Shown: positions 37,883 through 50,465, counted from the stretch's first letter. The stretch: 64,000 bases of DNA from Gloeophyllum trabeum ATCC 11539 (GCF_000344685.1 NW_006920420.1:791606-855605); one strand, 5' to 3'. Notes: generated from the sequence alone by a model not told the origin. Numbers and translations: made by a program.

Positions 37883-40800
37883 TGTGTCCCCTTCACATTT
37901 GTACGGTTGATCCCAGCTGACAGACTTCTTTCAGAAGTCTCACACCGTAATGGAAAAATACGATACTCTCGGTGAAAGTAGCGTAGAAGGTGCATTTGAC
38001 CGAGGTGCGCCTGGGGAAGATCCAACTCTCTGAATCTGGATGCAGGAGCCGGGATGGGCACTGGCCATGTTGAGGAGGATCAAAGCATCCGCAACGTAAA
38101 TTGTCGGTCCTTCGTGTACTCCGTTCCCACGGGTCGCGCTGCTGTTGAATTGCCTGCATACCGACTGGCGCTCCATGTGCCGGACGTCGTTCGGGACTCA
38201 GCTAGTAGACACCTTGCACCGGCTTGAGCAGACGCCGACCTCAATCGGGACATGGTCGTAAGTTTTATAGGTACAAGATCAAGTCTACTGCGGTTTTTTT
38301 TGCGTGACAGTCTTGTAGCTCGGCTTACTTTCTAGGCTGTTGCAATGAAGGTACGCATGGCTCCGCTCCTGAGCCTCTGGCGTACTCTCGGGACTGCATA
38401 TCTTCCTAGCTTGCTTCTCGCCAAGTTATCTTTTCCGAAAATAATATTCCCCGGTTCCGCGAAAACCGTTGCAGGGACAATATCCTTTTTGACGGGGCCA
38501 CCCTGTGGCTTCGTGGGCGCGCGTGGTATGTACTTATGGGATTATCAGCGCGGTTCTGCCGCGAGGTAGTTCGGTGAAGCTGATGGGGAGTGATAGAATT
38601 GCGTTAATTGCCGCTCTGCAAGACAGGGCACATAGGGTGCCCGGCTACTAGTACTTAGTGGACAAACAAACCGCGGCCAAAACTTCGACGGTACATGATA
38701 ACTGGTCGCTCCTGAACCTGCCCAAAATCTGGACAGAGCCTGAAGAATCCCCTATTGCCTTCCCAGGTCAATGTCGTGAGATCAGCGGTGACTGCTAGTG
38801 CGTCATATATCGCGTTAGGGACCGCGCACAAAATCAGATAACTGTCGTAGCTGCCCTATAGCTAGTTCGTTGCTCTAGGGCAACATTGAAACATCCATCG
38901 ACTCGCCACGGCCCAGATTCGCTTATCCTGACCACATGCGATACGCAATCTCTAGTAAATGAGGCTTGCGTGGCTGGAACTAGATCTCTTGAATCTGCAG
39001 CCGCCTTACTTTCATTGCCTTCCCGTGCGAACGCGCTTCGCATATTGGCGATTTCCAAGTCCCATATGTGGATCATTACGCTTCGTCGACGATTTGCATT
39101 CTCCAAATAGTCTTTGAGGGCGCATATGATCGGTTCTCGTTGCAAGCCTCCCGAACTTAATGCGTGGCGACATCGAGTATCACGTACTGTGTTTTTGCTG
39201 TCTTCCCTTCGCTGACTGTCGACCCAGCAATTTTAGGGTATTTCCTTGCACCACGACATCGATCGCGTCATTTGAGCCACGCAGGGTTGACCGTGATCGT
39301 CTGGATCTCACTTCGTCTCAAGTTTTGAAGCGATAGGCCAAGAATATGGGGTCAGCCTACCACACTTGATTTAGGCCCCATTTCCCTAGCTCAAGAATGG
39401 GTTCCGACCTTGCTCATATGATTTATTTTCGCAGCCTGGCGCAAGTCGAGGAGAGCCGTTCCTCATATTCTGGAAGACCTTTTTCAAATTTCGCGCCGTG
39501 GCCCACCGCTGGATGACGAGCATGACTTGTCCTTGTGTTCCTATGGATCTCTGAGTACAACCCAGACCCTACGCGGTCACTGGCTATTCCCCTCGTGCCC
39601 AGAGACCTCACCCACTGCTGGCTGGACCCGCGGTAATAGTACGGTATGGCAGACGGAACTCCTCTTTCACTCTCTTCTAGGCGTCTTGAATAACCGACAC
39701 ATCGACGAGCCCAGCGACTGGACTCACTTCGAGCGGCCAGTATCCGCCGCAGAGGCTGCCCTCATTGACCTGGTTAGTCAGCGCAGTCGGCGAATGTGTC
39801 CTAGCGTTGGCGATAAGATTCGGTCACTCGGACGAATCAGTGCTGCGGTCTAATCTGCTTGCGGTAGCTTATTCGGCCTGTTCTGCGGACTATCACGCTC
39901 TATCTAGAAGGTCTGAAGGTGGATAACGTTCTTCATCGGCTTGCTGTAGAAGCCGTCTGCTTTAGTCCCAGGCTCGGGGAGGGCATTAGCGCTATATGGG
40001 GCTATCGACCACTACGCTCGCGTGATAGCAGCTGGCGGATTTGTCTTTAACTCTGGTCGACCGAGATGGCTTGTCCGGTGGTGGTAGGTCAGTCGCCGAT
40101 GGCGCCCACCTTAGCCGCTCGGGAACTCAGAAATCCCCGCTCGAGTGGGAAGAACCTACGATGCACTCCCAACCGTGTCGCTCAGTCTCGGATATGTGCT
40201 AGCCGATACCGAACGGTGTAATAACTTACCGATGTCCTGTCCATGCCTCAGACACATTCCCTGGTCGAGCAATGGATCACAACCTCCCGCTATTTCTCTG
40301 TCTTGGATTGGTCGCTGAGGTTACTGAGGCCTGTGATAGACGCCAGGGCGAATGCTTTTATTATACACTTGGCACAGATTACTGCTCACGGATCAATGAG
40401 CCAGGGATCGACCATTGCCTTGCTCGTTTCCGAGAGGATCGAACCTCGCTTTTGCCCAAGGCCAGGCAAAGAGGTTTGAGTGCACAATATCGATCCCAAT
40501 TAAACGCTGCTGATATGCTCTCCCGTCTCCTGCTGTCTCGAGTAATCATGACATTGAGTCCGGTTCCGTCGCAGTCACCAGAGGCGGCACCACGGTGCTC
40601 TGGAGTTGGACTACTGTGTGCAACACCGCCATAGGCATCTCTGACGAGTCCGTGGGTGACGAGTCTGCTCCTGTAGATTACCGTCCTGGTAAGATCGCGG
40701 CATACATATGCGTCGTTCGCGGAGCGGAAGACACTTGTTTTCTTCAGCAGGCTCTTCAGCTCCACAGCACTTGCTTCGTTGTTAGGTGTCTTTTCATTCA

Positions 40801-41464
40801 TGGGAGTGCCAAGCAGTGGTACAGGGATGCTACGAGAGTACCTGAGATCGTGCCTGCAGCTCATAGGAGCAACACTAGCTTATACAGTACTGCGACTCCA
40901 CTGTTCGCTCCGTTCCCTCAGGTACCCCCGACCTGCACGGAATATAATGCTGTGCTCGATGGAGTAGTCATAAGGCACGATATCCAAAGTGGTGATGCCC
41001 AATATGTCTGTTTCTCTGGTGTATTTGACCTGACTTGCATTCAAAGAATGTCATATGCATGATGTATCTCTACTGTGAAATGCCACAGTTATCGAGTGTA
41101 AACCCCACTACAGCGTCCCAGCAGCAAGGATCAATCCGCGTCGATAGTCTTCGCAAGTGGAAGATCCCGGGACACTGTCGGCAAGACGTGCGCAATCGAA
41201 GTCCTCTGACTCTGATATTGCTCTCAGGCTGATGCTATGTTAAGCCACGCCTTCATTCTCATACTGGATGCCGCCTGGCCTTTGTCGTAGATATGTGACC
41301 TTGTGTAGTTCCGAAGCTTTCCGCCACGCGAACCAGATCCGCCTGGGTACCTAGCTTTGGAGGATCTTGAGCGGAACTCTGATAAGACTGAACTTAGTCC
41401 TCCAGGTACAAATACATTACAGTAGTCCACATGCAAGATAGTCAAATCTCCACTGGGACTTCTT
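37883..41464. other. 3.6-kb stretch without recognisable genes
   Basis: Short open frames on both strands (38345-38569 +, 39527-39853 +, 40272-40634 +, 40379-40864 -) carry no motif that I recognise. The + strand frame at 38345 has a hydrophobic beginning (MAPLLSLWRTLG...) but no continuation. Stop codons are frequent in all frames and no chain of exons with matching splice phases was found. The stretch may hold a decayed element or lineage-specific genes. Confidence 0.4.
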
Positions 41465-43159
41465 CTATGCTTCTTTTACCAGGGTGGCATTTTCGGTCAG
41501 GATTCTGTTTAACCCCTCCCTCTGCAAACAGTTCTCAAACGCGAAACTCTTGGCTACCTTGTCCAGCTCCTTCTCGTCCATGCCTCTGAAATGCTCCGCC
41601 CATTCTTTCACCAGGTACTCCGCAACAAGGATGCACCTTGCCAGCCGGCCGACACGGTCCTCAAGCTTCCAGACCGGGAAGGGGTAGAGGTTCTGGTGCT
41701 CCGGCTTCACCTCACGCTTGAGGTGATCGATAAGCGGCTGGTACACGTTCCGTACGTGCGTGTCATCCGCGCCCCAGGCGTCAATGGCCAGCCGGTGCTT
41801 CTTCGCCAGGAAGTCCTTGAACAACTGCATGTACGGAGTCTCGCGGGAGACGTACACCATGCCCTGAAAGCCGATGTCTTTGTAAAGCCAAATCGACCAG
41901 CTCAAGCGATCCTGTTCTTGACGTCAAGCAACATGCTTCTGCCTAACATGCTCGATGACTCACCTTGTTATAGATATCGAGCTGATCCTTGAGGACCCTG
42001 TACCTCTCCTCGTTGATCGCATCCATCCGATCGCCCTCGTACTCTCTTCGGGCATATACAGGGCCCCACTCGCCGTTCCACACACAGAGACCCCGTTGGT
42101 CCATCCACTCGCGCTTCTTCTCGTAGCTGCGCCTTAACCTACGCCTCTGAGTATCATTGCTCACGTAGGGCTCTGGAGAGGCGGGGAAGCCGAAGAGGGA
42201 GTAGTCATGAATCGAGTAAGCAGTGTTTTCCCAATTCTTGCATGCATCACCAAAGTGAGAAAAATCCGACGCGAACGTGTTACCGTCGAGAAAAAGAGCA
42301 TGATAAGGGTCAATGTCTCGGATGGCCTTGTAGATGCGGTTATAGAACTGAATCAGCGTGGTTTGCGTAGGGTCCGTAGGCTCGTTTAGCGGGTTATACC
42401 CAGCGATCCACGTGTTCCCAACATAATGTTTCGCCAACTCTTCCCATAGCCAGACGACGCGATCCTGGAAATCTTTGTGTTTCCAGAAGTTCGCGATGTG
42501 CGTACCATGGTCAGAGTGCCAGTCCGTGTTTTGTCCGCCAGGGACAGCGTGAAGGTCAAGAATGGTGTAGATCCCGTGCTTAGCACATGCGTCGATCACG
42601 CGGTCGAGGTGCTTGAAGCCCTCTGGCTTGAGGACTCGAGGGTTCATATCATCTACGAATAATCAAGGTGAAGCGACGATTGCAAGCTTGGAATGCGTGA
42701 CTAACCCTCAAAATGTCTGTAATTGAACGCAATGCGAATGCAATTCAGGCCAAGGCTCTTGAAGAATTTCGCATCTTCATCTTGGAAGAAGTATTCAAGA
42801 AACTACACGGCGTAGTGAGCATAACATATCAACGTTTGGGCTTGTGATACTGACTCGGTCGAAGAAGAACTCTGACTTCTCTTTCCCCACTACTTCTGCT
42901 AACGCCTCCCGGATCTGGTATTCACAGCCAGGGTATCCTTCACAATGCACAGTTATGAAGGACTGCGCAGCGCCGGTGATCTACTAACCTGTGATGAAGT
43001 TCTCCATACTGCATCGTGCCGCCATATATGAGGGCGGTCCGTCCTTCTATGTTGATCAAGAACTCACTTCATCCATCCGCCCAAGCCAGCACCCCGGAGA
43101 ATGATCTCCTTCCCGTTCCCGTCAACAAGCTTCGTTCCGGAGACCTTGATATACGACAT
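41465..43159 (-). CDS. Glycoside hydrolase family 5 enzyme, non-secreted
   Basis: Exon 1 is MSYIKVSGTKLVDGNGKEII with LRGAGLGGWM, lacking a signal peptide. Exon joins give MENFITG, YPGCEYQIREALAEVVGKEK, FLEYFFQDEDAKFFKSLGLN and CIRIAFNYRHFE. The barrel continues with HGIYTILDLHAVPGGQN and AGYNPLNEP, where the Glu is the acid/base. Near 42100, WNGEWGPV carries the nucleophile Glu. SIWLYKDIGFQGMVYVS and YPFPVWKLEDRVGRL follow, ending NATLVKEA at 41465. The protein is about 480 residues with five to six introns. The family acts on beta-glucans or glucosides. Absence of a signal peptide suggests cytosolic action, for example on sterol or lipid glucosides or storage glucan, but that is inference. 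The subfamily cannot be assigned by eye. Confidence 0.85.
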
Positions 43160-43227
43160 TCTGGACTAGAGGACGGTGGAATATTAGACGGCAAATCCAA
43201 GGGAGTCCCTGACCTCATGTAGAGCCC

Positions 43228-43234
43228 TTATATA
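43228..43234 (-). promoter_or_regulatory. TATA box of the GH5 gene
   Basis: TATATAA on the minus strand lies about 70 bp upstream of the ATG at 43159. Confidence 0.5.
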
Positions 43235-43599
43235 ACTTAGCGGTGGTCAGGAGTATACTAGGGGAAGACAGGTTGGGCGGTCCGGTAGGGCGTCGTTTAT
43301 CCGAGGTCCATCCGAGGCGACGGCGCTCCAAGATCAATTCAGGATACACCGACAACCCGCCTAATATCAGCCAATAGCGATCCGACAAGCTCCGGCAGGA
43401 CCTGGTCATGCCGTCCTGCTGAGAGCGGAGTGCCTGGTATGAATGCTATAGAGAGAGAGACGCGGACCGTCGTCAGCCGACCATTGAACGAGCTAGACCA
43501 ATGGAAGCCATTGCAGCAGTACAAGCCGACAAGAAATCAAACGGCAGGACATTCGCCGGTATGACCTAATATATGTTTTGTCGCAGAAAGGGTAATGCA

Positions 43600-44823
43600 T
43601 TACCGTAGAACAAACTTGTCTCTTGCTTTTTGATTACGCCTAACATCCTCTTCCCTCAGTTTAGCTTCTAGTGCCGAGTACAACTCTCTCCCATGCTTCT
43701 CTCCTTCCTAGACATGTGAACCGAGAAAATGAAGATCAACTCAGTGAAAGACCACGCAAATATGCATAGGGTAGCGCACCTGAATCAACCTTTTGATTTG
43801 CGATAATTCAATTTCCCCGGGTCCCAGCAAACGTGTCGCTTGTAGCCTTGACGATGCAGACTTGGGAAAGGACATTGCTAGTAAGAGTCGCAATGGCGTT
43901 GATGCTTCTTCTTGAGGGGTCGCATCGAGATAATACGTTGGTGGCATCTGCTCAACTTCCGTTCAGCATCATCCATCACAGTTTCGAGATCTAGCACGCA
44001 CGATGTTGAGTGTAACGCAAACGGGCCATAAATCTTGCCCAGCCAACGTCTCGCCTTCATCCCAGTAATCCGGCAGCTCGAAATCGACAGCACGCGAGAT
44101 GTGCCTCGTATCGAAACCGCTCTGCTGCTCCGTCTCTGTATCCATATCTACATCCGTGTTCTCCTGAGGGTTCTTGCCCCCTCTCTTCGCCTGATACTCT
44201 ACAGCTCTTGTTATGGGCACTTTCGTGTCCCATAACGCAGCTCTTGCAGCCATGAAAAGCGCATCGTATACATTACCAGAGTCGGACAGCACGATGACAT
44301 CCAGGTTCAAACACCACGATTTTTTCTTCGGTAGGATACAGAGGTTGGGCGGGTGCAGGGACGGGTGCGAGAGCGTTTGGTTGAGGAGGGTCGTCATGTC
44401 GTACGACAGGTCATCCAGGGCGTTGGACGAGAGGTGCGGGTACGCGGCGGGAGAGCTATCTTGGAACCATTCAGTTTCAGTATCAGACGTATAATACATC
44501 CTTAGCTAGGGAACCGTGATTGCAAGCTGCGCTGACCATGAAACTGAGCACACGATGCGCCCACCGTCTACCCCATCGCCGTTCTCCACATCCTCGACTT
44601 CAAGCTTGACCGCGCCGAGGACTTCTGTCCCGCCTCCACCTTCGTGGGTTGGCTTGCCGATGTTCAGGCGGGCACTCCCGTTTGCGAGGGGTGCTATGCC
44701 CGTCTCTAGGGCGATGGTCCGGTAATCGAGTAGCGAACGACCGTCCCCTCGCAAGGGCGGTGTAGAGAGCAGGGACGTCTGAATATATGACTTCTCGGAT
44801 TTTGACAGAGATATGGACGCCAT
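43600..44823 (-). CDS. RRP42: Exosome core subunit Rrp42 (RNase PH-like)
   Basis: Rrp42 is one of the six RNase PH-fold subunits of the RNA exosome ring, acting in 3'-5' RNA processing and decay. MASISLSKSEKSYIQTSLLS leads into PPLRGDGRSLLDYRTIALETG, the family N-terminal signature. GSARLNIGKP, TEVLGAVKLEVED, then LNLDVIVLSDSGNVYDALFMAARAALWDTKVP follow. The middle insertion is acidic and Gln-rich (NTDVDMDTETEQQ). The end is KHGRELYSALEAKLREEDVRRN and KARDKFVLR, stopping at 43600. Several short introns are present. The start at 44823 is chosen over an in-frame ATG at 44868 because it gives the family N-terminus. Rrp43 and Rrp45 are close relatives, but the N-terminus fits Rrp42 best. Confidence 0.8.
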
Positions 44824-45139
44824 TACGGGCGGTGCGATTGAAGAAAGCACTATCTCTGTCTTGTACACCTAATGTGGTGCCTTCCTTTATCTGCCGGATT
44901 GTTCTCGTAGGCTGCCAAAGAGTGAAAGGAAAGGAGCTGGGTCGTGGCTTGGTACAAACCACAAACGCGCAAGTCGCGACTGTGGCGGCTTTGCATAGGT
45001 GAAACGGTGGATGATTCTTTCAACTTATCTCCTTTCAGAAGAATGTGAATTATAAGGTTCAGCAATGCAAGTACTTGATACAAACGTCAACCAAGATACG
45101 CATGGCACATAAGATACAAAGTGTCAGTTCATCCCCTCA

Positions 45140-47147
45140 TCAGATTTCCCCCGAGCAGACACCCTCAACCCAGTCCACATCGCTGCGGACAGTAGTCAAA
45201 TTCTCATACCCATCCTTGGTGATCAGAACGACGTCTTCGATGCGTACGCCGCCCACGGACTCATACCGCTTCAGCACCTCGTGGTCGACATGCTTCGAGT
45301 CCCGCACATTGGCAAGCAAATGCTTGTGGAAGTAAATACCCGGTTCCACCGTCTGCAAAATTCCAAAACATCAGCGATCGTCTCATGTACCCACGTTCAA
45401 CACGCACCACGACCATCCCCTCCTCCAGTGGGAGCCTCAGCCTCAAGTACGTGTAGAACGCCTCATTGCCGAGCTCCGTCCCCTTTATCGTATCATTCAC
45501 CTTGGGCTTGCTCGCGCTCGGCACGTCGTGCACGTCCATGCCCAGCGAGTGGCCCACGCCGTGCGGGAAGAATGCGGCGCTCACGCCAGATGCGATGATC
45601 GCCTCTTCCGAGTTCCATGACCCCGAGTTGGGGGAGCTGGGCGACTTGAAGATGCCGAGGCGCTGGAAGCCCCGGACGAGGACGCGGTGGCAGAGAAGCT
45701 GGACCGCGTCCCAGTGAAGGCCTGGTCGGAGGATGTCAAAGGAGGCCTGGGTGTTGTGGATGTGTCAGTTAAGACGTAAAGGCGGTATTATAAAGATTGT
45801 ATGCAGACCTTTTGCATTTCTAGGACGAGCGAGTAGATCTCGTGCGCTTCGGGGGTGAACTTTCCACCATTCCCAACGGGCATGGTTCGCGTGACTGGAG
45901 GCAGATCTCAGACGGGCGTCGGCGACCACCTGGAATGGTGACACTCACTATCGGCAGCATAGCAATTCCATTCACAGCCGGCATCGATGAGCAGCACCTG
46001 CGGGTTTAGCTCTTTGTCAGCGCCATTTGAAAAATGGTCCTTGTTCTGGTGGTCATGGGGTTTCACGGGTCCCCAGGCGAACTCTCGGTCGTTGCAGCAA
46101 TAATGGAGAGTCGCCGCGCGCGTCGAGGCGGCAACAATAGGGAGATACGCTTGGTGACTTGCACTACATGCGATGTTTCCTGAGTTGGATTGTGGATAAG
46201 ATGGAAAGAGACTGACCCTTGTCTTCTGCAAGTAGCTACGAACACTGCTTCGGCTTCTGCCTCCTTCTCGATAAGCCATTCCCCAGGCAGGAGAGGTCTC
46301 TCGACCCCAGCACCCTTCGCCTTAGCGATCTTTCCCTTCACAGCCTGACCGAGAACCCTCATGACGACTTCATGTGCCTCAGAGCTGATCTTGTTCGCTT
46401 TCCGGATCAGCGCAACCTCTTCCTCAGTCTTCGTCAGTCGCGCTCGGTGCAGCGCAGACAGGAGATATTCATCAGTTACAACGGCACGCCCCGTAGCCTC
46501 GAACGCTGTAATCGGGGGAGGGGGGAGCGGGAATAGCGGGGACGCTTTGGGTAGGACGTGGAATATGGCGTCGGGAAGCGCTGTGTGTACTTCTTCGATT
46601 TTGTCGGCGAGATCAGAAGTGTGGGATACCAGGGTTGTCTCGTACAATTGTGCTGCCTCATCCCTTGTCGGTGGCGGGACCGACCACATCAGGTCGGCTG
46701 GTTCGATAGGAGGGATGAAGAGGTCGATGGAGGGGACCTCTTCCAAGGAAGTCCCAACATGGTAGGTCAAGAGCAGGTACGACGACGGGACAGGACAACC
46801 TGACAGATAGTAAAAGTTGGATTCCTATAGGCTTGGGCTAAGTATATTCAGGCCCACAAAGGAGGAGGTTGGAAGGACCTGCCGGAACAGCATTTCCCTG
46901 TCGGTGTCATTCCTGAAGGGAGTTGATTCCCCTACTAGGACAATGACTTGAGGCTACAGTGCCACGTTAAATCCTCTACATCATGCGAAACACGGACTGT
47001 CTGAACCTTAAGTCTGTCCTGCGGCGGTAGGGACTCTACCAGCTTCTTGAACGTCTTCAGAACATGCTTACGAGCTGCAGGAGGCAAAGCTATATGAGTT
47101 GCACAGTACTTCATGAGAGATACATTCACTTCACCTGGATATACCAT
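45140..47147 (-). CDS. Xaa-Pro dipeptidase (prolidase, M24B)
   Basis: This metallopeptidase cleaves Xaa-Pro dipeptides. N-terminal exons spliced: MVYPGEVNVSLMKYCATHIA, LKTFKKLVESLPPQDRLK, PQVIVLVGESTPFRNDTDRE with MLFRQ, then ESNFYYLSGCPVPSSYLLL. The pita-bread catalytic domain begins with TKTEEEVALIRKANKISSEAH. Its dinuclear metal ligands are visible: LLIDAGCEWNCYAAD and ITRTMP (two Asp), FFPHGVGHSLGMDVHD (His), TVEPGIYF (Glu) and GVRIEDVVLI (Glu). It ends SDVDWVEGVCSGEI at 45140. The start at 47147 was chosen because the sequence before it has no homology. The length is about 500 residues. It sits head-to-head with the UCH gene, with about 285 bp between starts. Confidence 0.88.
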
Positions 47148-47431
47148 TGCTGAACCTATCCTGTGCTCTAGTGTTCCACGGGCCTCCAGTTGTAGGATGC
47201 AGAGCAGCGATGGGAGGGGTATCAGCATACACTTGTGATTGGCCGTCGGCTCGGAGTTCTCCGGTGGCTGCAGCGTCTGAATCCACATCCAAGTTGCCAC
47301 ACTTGCGCTCCTGGCGCGCGTGTCTTCTAGGTCTACCTGTTTCTGAGACTTTGCTGGCGGTTGGATATCCGGAATACACCCGCCCGTATTTCCACAGACG
47401 TCACGATTAGTTTGTAAAATTGCGGACTACA

Positions 47432-49025
47432 ATGGCCGCAACTCTGGAGCCAGGAAGCTCGGGTAGTAACAGTCAAGCGTACGATCTAGTCGGCGGCCCC
47501 TTCGCGGTAATCGAGTCTGACCCAGGTTTGACACATCTATACTTGCCTGTCAAGCACGATAACGAGCTTCCTAGGCGTATTCTCTACCTTGATACGCCAA
47601 CTCGGCGTGCGCGGATTGGAGCTGGTCGAAATCTACGACATAGAGCCATGGGCCGTCGATCACCTCAAGCCCTACGGTCTCATTTTCTGCTTCCTATGGG
47701 GTAAGGACAGTGGAGATACCAGCAAGCAGCAGTGGGATCTGGAGGACGACCCTGCGGCGAAGCGGGTCTGGTTCGCGAACCAACTCAGCGACGATGCTTG
47801 TGCTTCCCAAGCTATCCTGAACGTTCTGTTCAACCGTCCGGACGTGGAGCTTGGAGAGCAACTCAGGTCATTTCGAGACGAGACTGTTGAGATGTCCTCC
47901 GTGGTACGTGTGTAGTGTGTCATCCGCCCTCCAGCGGTCGTTTGACTCTCTCAGAACATCAGATGAAGGGGCTAGCGATATCCAATCACCACTTTATCCG
48001 CGAATCACAAAACTCCTTAGCCCGGTATGCCTGCACACTCTGCCTACTCGTATCTTCCCTCACCACCCCAAAGCCCCGCTGACCTCCGTGGCGCCCTAAA
48101 CGCAGTGGCGACCACGACCATCGAGGCCTCGAAAGCCAAGCCGCCTTACAAAGGCCCCCCACCAGCAAAGCGGCGGAAAACCAACGCGAAATCTAAGGCT
48201 AAGACCGAAACCAAGACCGCCGCCGCCGACGAGGAGACCTACCACTTCATCGGGTACGTGCCCGCGTACGGGAAGGTGTGGGAGCTTGATGGCCTGAAAG
48301 CCGGCCCGCTCGAGGTTGGCGAGGTGGAGGGCGATAGCCAGGGGTGGATGGACGTGGTGCGGCCGGCGCTGAGACTGAAGATGTCGAAGTACGCGGGGGA
48401 GGATAATATCCGGTTCAATCTACTCGCGATCGTCGACAGCGTGTATGAAGCTGTGAGCGACGACTTGGAGCTGCTAAAGCGGGAGAGGAGGACGTTGGAG
48501 AGGCGGTTACAGGAGGCGCATGGGGAGGGGTGGGCGGAGAAGGTACGTTCGCGTGGGCGTGTGCTGATTGGTCGACTTGACTTTATGAATGTGGTAGGTG
48601 GATCAGAGTTTGCTGAATTCTTGTCCGCTCGAGCCTGATAAGGAGAGCTTCGCGTCTGATTTCGGCGCGAGGAAACAAGAGAAGCAGGTAGCGGTGCTGG
48701 AGCTACCAGAGCGGAGTCTTTTGGGTGCCTGGGAGACGTGCATGCGGGAGATGATAAGGGCGAAAGTGGCTGTTGAGGAGGAGTTTGCGAAGGCGAAACG
48801 AGAGAATGTTCGTATATCTCGTTTCGCATACGCGAGTTCTTCTGATAGATGGAACGATAACTCCAGACCGAACATGTCAAACGAACACATGACTACGAGC
48901 CTTTCGTCAAGGAGTTCATTACTTGCTTGCATGAAGGGGGTTTGTTGAATCCGTTGCTGGGGTTGGGCGAGGACGGTAAAAAGCTGCCCGCGCCCAAATC
49001 TAGCAAGGCGAAACGGAAGACCTGA
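47432..49025 (+). CDS. Ubiquitin C-terminal hydrolase, UCHL5/UCH37 type
   Basis: This cysteine deubiquitinase is of the proteasome-associated UCH37 class. MAATLEPGSSGSNSQAYDLV leads across an intron to GVFSTLIRQLGVRGLELVEIYD. YGLIFCFLWG is followed by VWFANQLSDDACASQAILNV, with oxyanion Gln and nucleophile Cys. ELKGLAISNHHFIRESQNSLA and, after a basic insert, TYHFIGYVPAYGKVWELDGL carry the catalytic His and Asp. The C-terminal helical part (ERRTLERRLQEAHGEGWAEK...) ends with EHVKRTHDYEPFVKEF, the ULD-like C-terminal domain of UCH37, and a Lys-rich tail (KSSKAKRKT). About five introns are present. The insert between the domains is rich in Lys/Ala/Thr. The protein probably acts at the 26S proteasome or a chromatin complex. 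Confidence 0.88.
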
Positions 49026-49230
49026 ATACTTAGGTCTGGAATGTATGCAGTTATCCCCGCAGGAAGCACTCTACTATGCAGTCGTCATTCCGGTACATTA
49101 GCGTTTGACGTCGATACCTCTTCCTCGGTGAGCTGGGTATCAAAACCACGGGGTCTTGTTCAAACTGACATTTGCGGTGAAGGTACATCTGGTATGTGCC
49201 TCTACACGTGTTTGCTACATTGCATCGCCA

Positions 49231-50173
49231 TCAACAATCTGCCAGGTATTTTTGCAACGCAGTCTTCTCATCGGAGTCGATCGTAAGGTCATAATAATGC
49301 TTGACAGTAACCCAGGCGCGAACATATGTGCAGTGGTAGCTCTCGAGAGGCGGCATCCACTGCGCTACGTCTTTGTCGCCTTCCATATCTGTTGTTAGCT
49401 TGTACTCCTCATGGAATCATGGGATCTCTCACCTTTGGATTCGTTGAGGTTATCCGTCACTGCTAGCAGCTGAGGGCGCGTGAGGTCGTTGGCGAACGCT
49501 TCGCGTTGTGCGTCGGTCCAGTCCCGAGCTCCGGAGATCCACGCCTATTTTTCGTTAGGATACCCCGACTCTATCGGTGTTGTTCAGTCTCACCTCTTTC
49601 AATGGTACCAGATGATCCTGATGATGACAGTGCATTGGCTTAGTTGGTGCGTATATCACCGATTCTGGCAAAGGGATGCTTACGATGTCAAGATCGCTCG
49701 CAAGGGTGGTGGCCACGTTATCGTACGGCGAAACCCAGTTCCCAGACGTTGCTTTGCAAGCGCTGTCTGTCTCGACGTTCGTCCCGTCCCGCTTGAGAAC
49801 CGCTGTTCACTGATTCTAGAAATATCCCAAGCTGATCATACATATACCACGTACTCTCGCGAGTGTCACACGTTCCAGAGACTGGTGTCAATGTCAGCAG
49901 AGCATCCTAGCTCGTAATGGGCTGGCAACGCACTGGTATCCCACGTCTTAAACTCGGTCCTTGCGTACGCCGGCGAGTTCGAGGGCGTCGCCACAGTCAC
50001 TGTTCTTAAATGAGCTTCTAGGAATCTCATAGAGGCATGGATGTTGTCCTACGCTCAGACAAGTACGTCCGTGCTGTTGATGCTGATACCGGGGTGGGTA
50101 GGGCCCTGCGTACTGGCGCTGCGAGTGCTACCTGCAGCACAGCGAGGGAGAGGGCAATCAGTAACAGTCTCAT
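49231..50173 (-). CDS. Secreted DUF1524 (HNH-like) nuclease-domain protein
   Basis: The gene is assembled from six or so short exons. MRLLLIALSLAVLQVALA is a signal peptide, followed by the spliced block LTVATPSNSPAYARTEFKTWD. SGTCDTRE joins to VLKRDGTNVETDSACKATSG, then NWVSPYDNVATTLASDLDI joins to DHLVPLKE (the Asp-His of the HNH-type site). AWISGARDWTDAQREAFAND with LTRPQLLAVTDNLNESKG follows. DKDVAQWMPPLESYHCTYVR and TVKHYYDLTIDSDE complete it, ending at KYLADC. All intron phases restore one frame. The family (GmrSD-C-terminal-like/DUF1524) is common as a secreted nuclease-like domain in fungi and actinomycetes. Two Cys pairs suggest disulfides. The likely role is extracellular nucleic-acid degradation. 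Direct activity is not shown. Confidence 0.78.
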
Positions 50174-50450
50174 CTCGAGGAGATGGACGGGGATAGAGAT
50201 CACACCACGGCCCTGGCAGCAGCTGCGTTATCGCTTTCCTTATATGTCGAGACTGGATGCTCGTGCGTGCCAAGGGGATCAGGCGCACGTTCTTAATCGC
50301 TTGCACCATAAGGATGCATGCTCAGGTTTCTGACATGAAGGAAGGGCCGTCCACATGCAACATGGCGGCTTCAAGCTTCTCTGAAGCACTGCCGTTGACG
50401 TGAGTGCGTTTCGGTAATTGCATTGCGCGATAAGATAATGGCGTGCTAGC

Positions 50451-50465
50451 TTAGGGTTAGGGTTA
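50451..50465 (+). repeat. Interstitial telomere-like TTAGGG repeat
   Basis: Two and a half copies of TTAGGG lie in intergenic DNA. The unit matches the standard fungal/vertebrate telomere repeat. The short length fits a telo-box-like promoter motif or a healed break, not a chromosome end. Confidence 0.7.

Noticed and set aside
38345..38569. Open frame with hydrophobic N-terminus as a possible P450 or membrane-protein start
   Set aside because: There is no continuation with P450 motifs downstream and no match to the P450 N-terminus next door.
40272..40634. 120-codon open frame on the plus strand
   Set aside because: It has no recognisable motif and overlaps an equally long frame on the minus strand; codon content does not look coding.
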